This document shows, in pieces, positions 5,449 to 5,453 of a DNA stretch of 5,453 nucleotides. The notes beneath the pieces were generated by a model. That model ran no database searches. It was not told the DNA's origin and saw nothing but the letters and a program-made list of their open reading frames with translations. The stretch is taken from assembly GCA_030151745.1 (NCBI GenBank), contig JASLDA010000439.1:1-5453 (forward strand), in the 5' to 3' direction. The translations under genes and the position numbers were made by a program. Source of the stretch: Chitinophagaceae bacterium. Its GTDB lineage: Bacteria > Bacteroidota > Bacteroidia > Chitinophagales > Chitinophagaceae. Numbering within the stretch: position 1 is the stretch's first letter; every line of letters starts with the position of its first letter.

Positions 5449-5453
5449 TCCCC

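Overview
This 5.45 kb window carries six plus-strand protein genes and looks like an ordinary chromosomal stretch from a GC-rich member of the Bacteroidota. The taxonomic clue is in the promoters: upstream of four genes there is a TAnnTTTG box (TATTTTTG, TATCTTTG, TACTTTTG, TACTTTTG). This is the -7 element of the Bacteroidota primary sigma factor, and it is paired in the clearest cases with a TTTG -33 box 20-21 bases upstream. No gene has a clear Shine-Dalgarno sequence, and the protein variants (glycine-rich TatA helix, acidic N-terminal tail on RluD, DUF1573 protein with SCGCT) also fit that phylum. A family such as Chitinophagaceae is plausible, but the window does not prove it.

Layout. 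Bases 1-319 hold no gene; they contain two REP-like inverted repeats (about 46-77 and 99-155) and the rluD promoter. Then come rluD (320-1405, 23S rRNA pseudouridine synthase), a gap with a promoter box, tatA (1581-1823, Tat translocase pore subunit), a gap with a strong leader hairpin (1918-1943), a secreted MltD-like lytic transglycosylase (1963-3051), rpsT (3128-3382, ribosomal protein S20) with its own promoter and an intrinsic terminator (3426-3458), pepT (3505-4755, tripeptidase) whose promoter begins inside that terminator's T tract, and a membrane-anchored DUF1573 protein (4767-5270) that probably shares the pepT transcript. The last 183 bases appear noncoding and end in an 8-bp tandem repeat (TTGACTAA, TTGACTAA, TTGACGAA).

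Functionally this is housekeeping: ribosome biogenesis (rluD, rpsT), envelope transport and wall turnover (tatA, lytic transglycosylase), and peptide catabolism (pepT). At least four promoters in about 3.2 kb and a terminator after rpsT suggest mostly independent short transcription units. I see no phage, transposase, CRISPR, tRNA or rRNA sequence, and no evidence of a novel multi-gene system. The points worth a second look are regulatory or structural: an apparently leaderless rluD mRNA, the terminator-promoter overlap, the transglycosylase leader hairpin, and the intergenic repeats.
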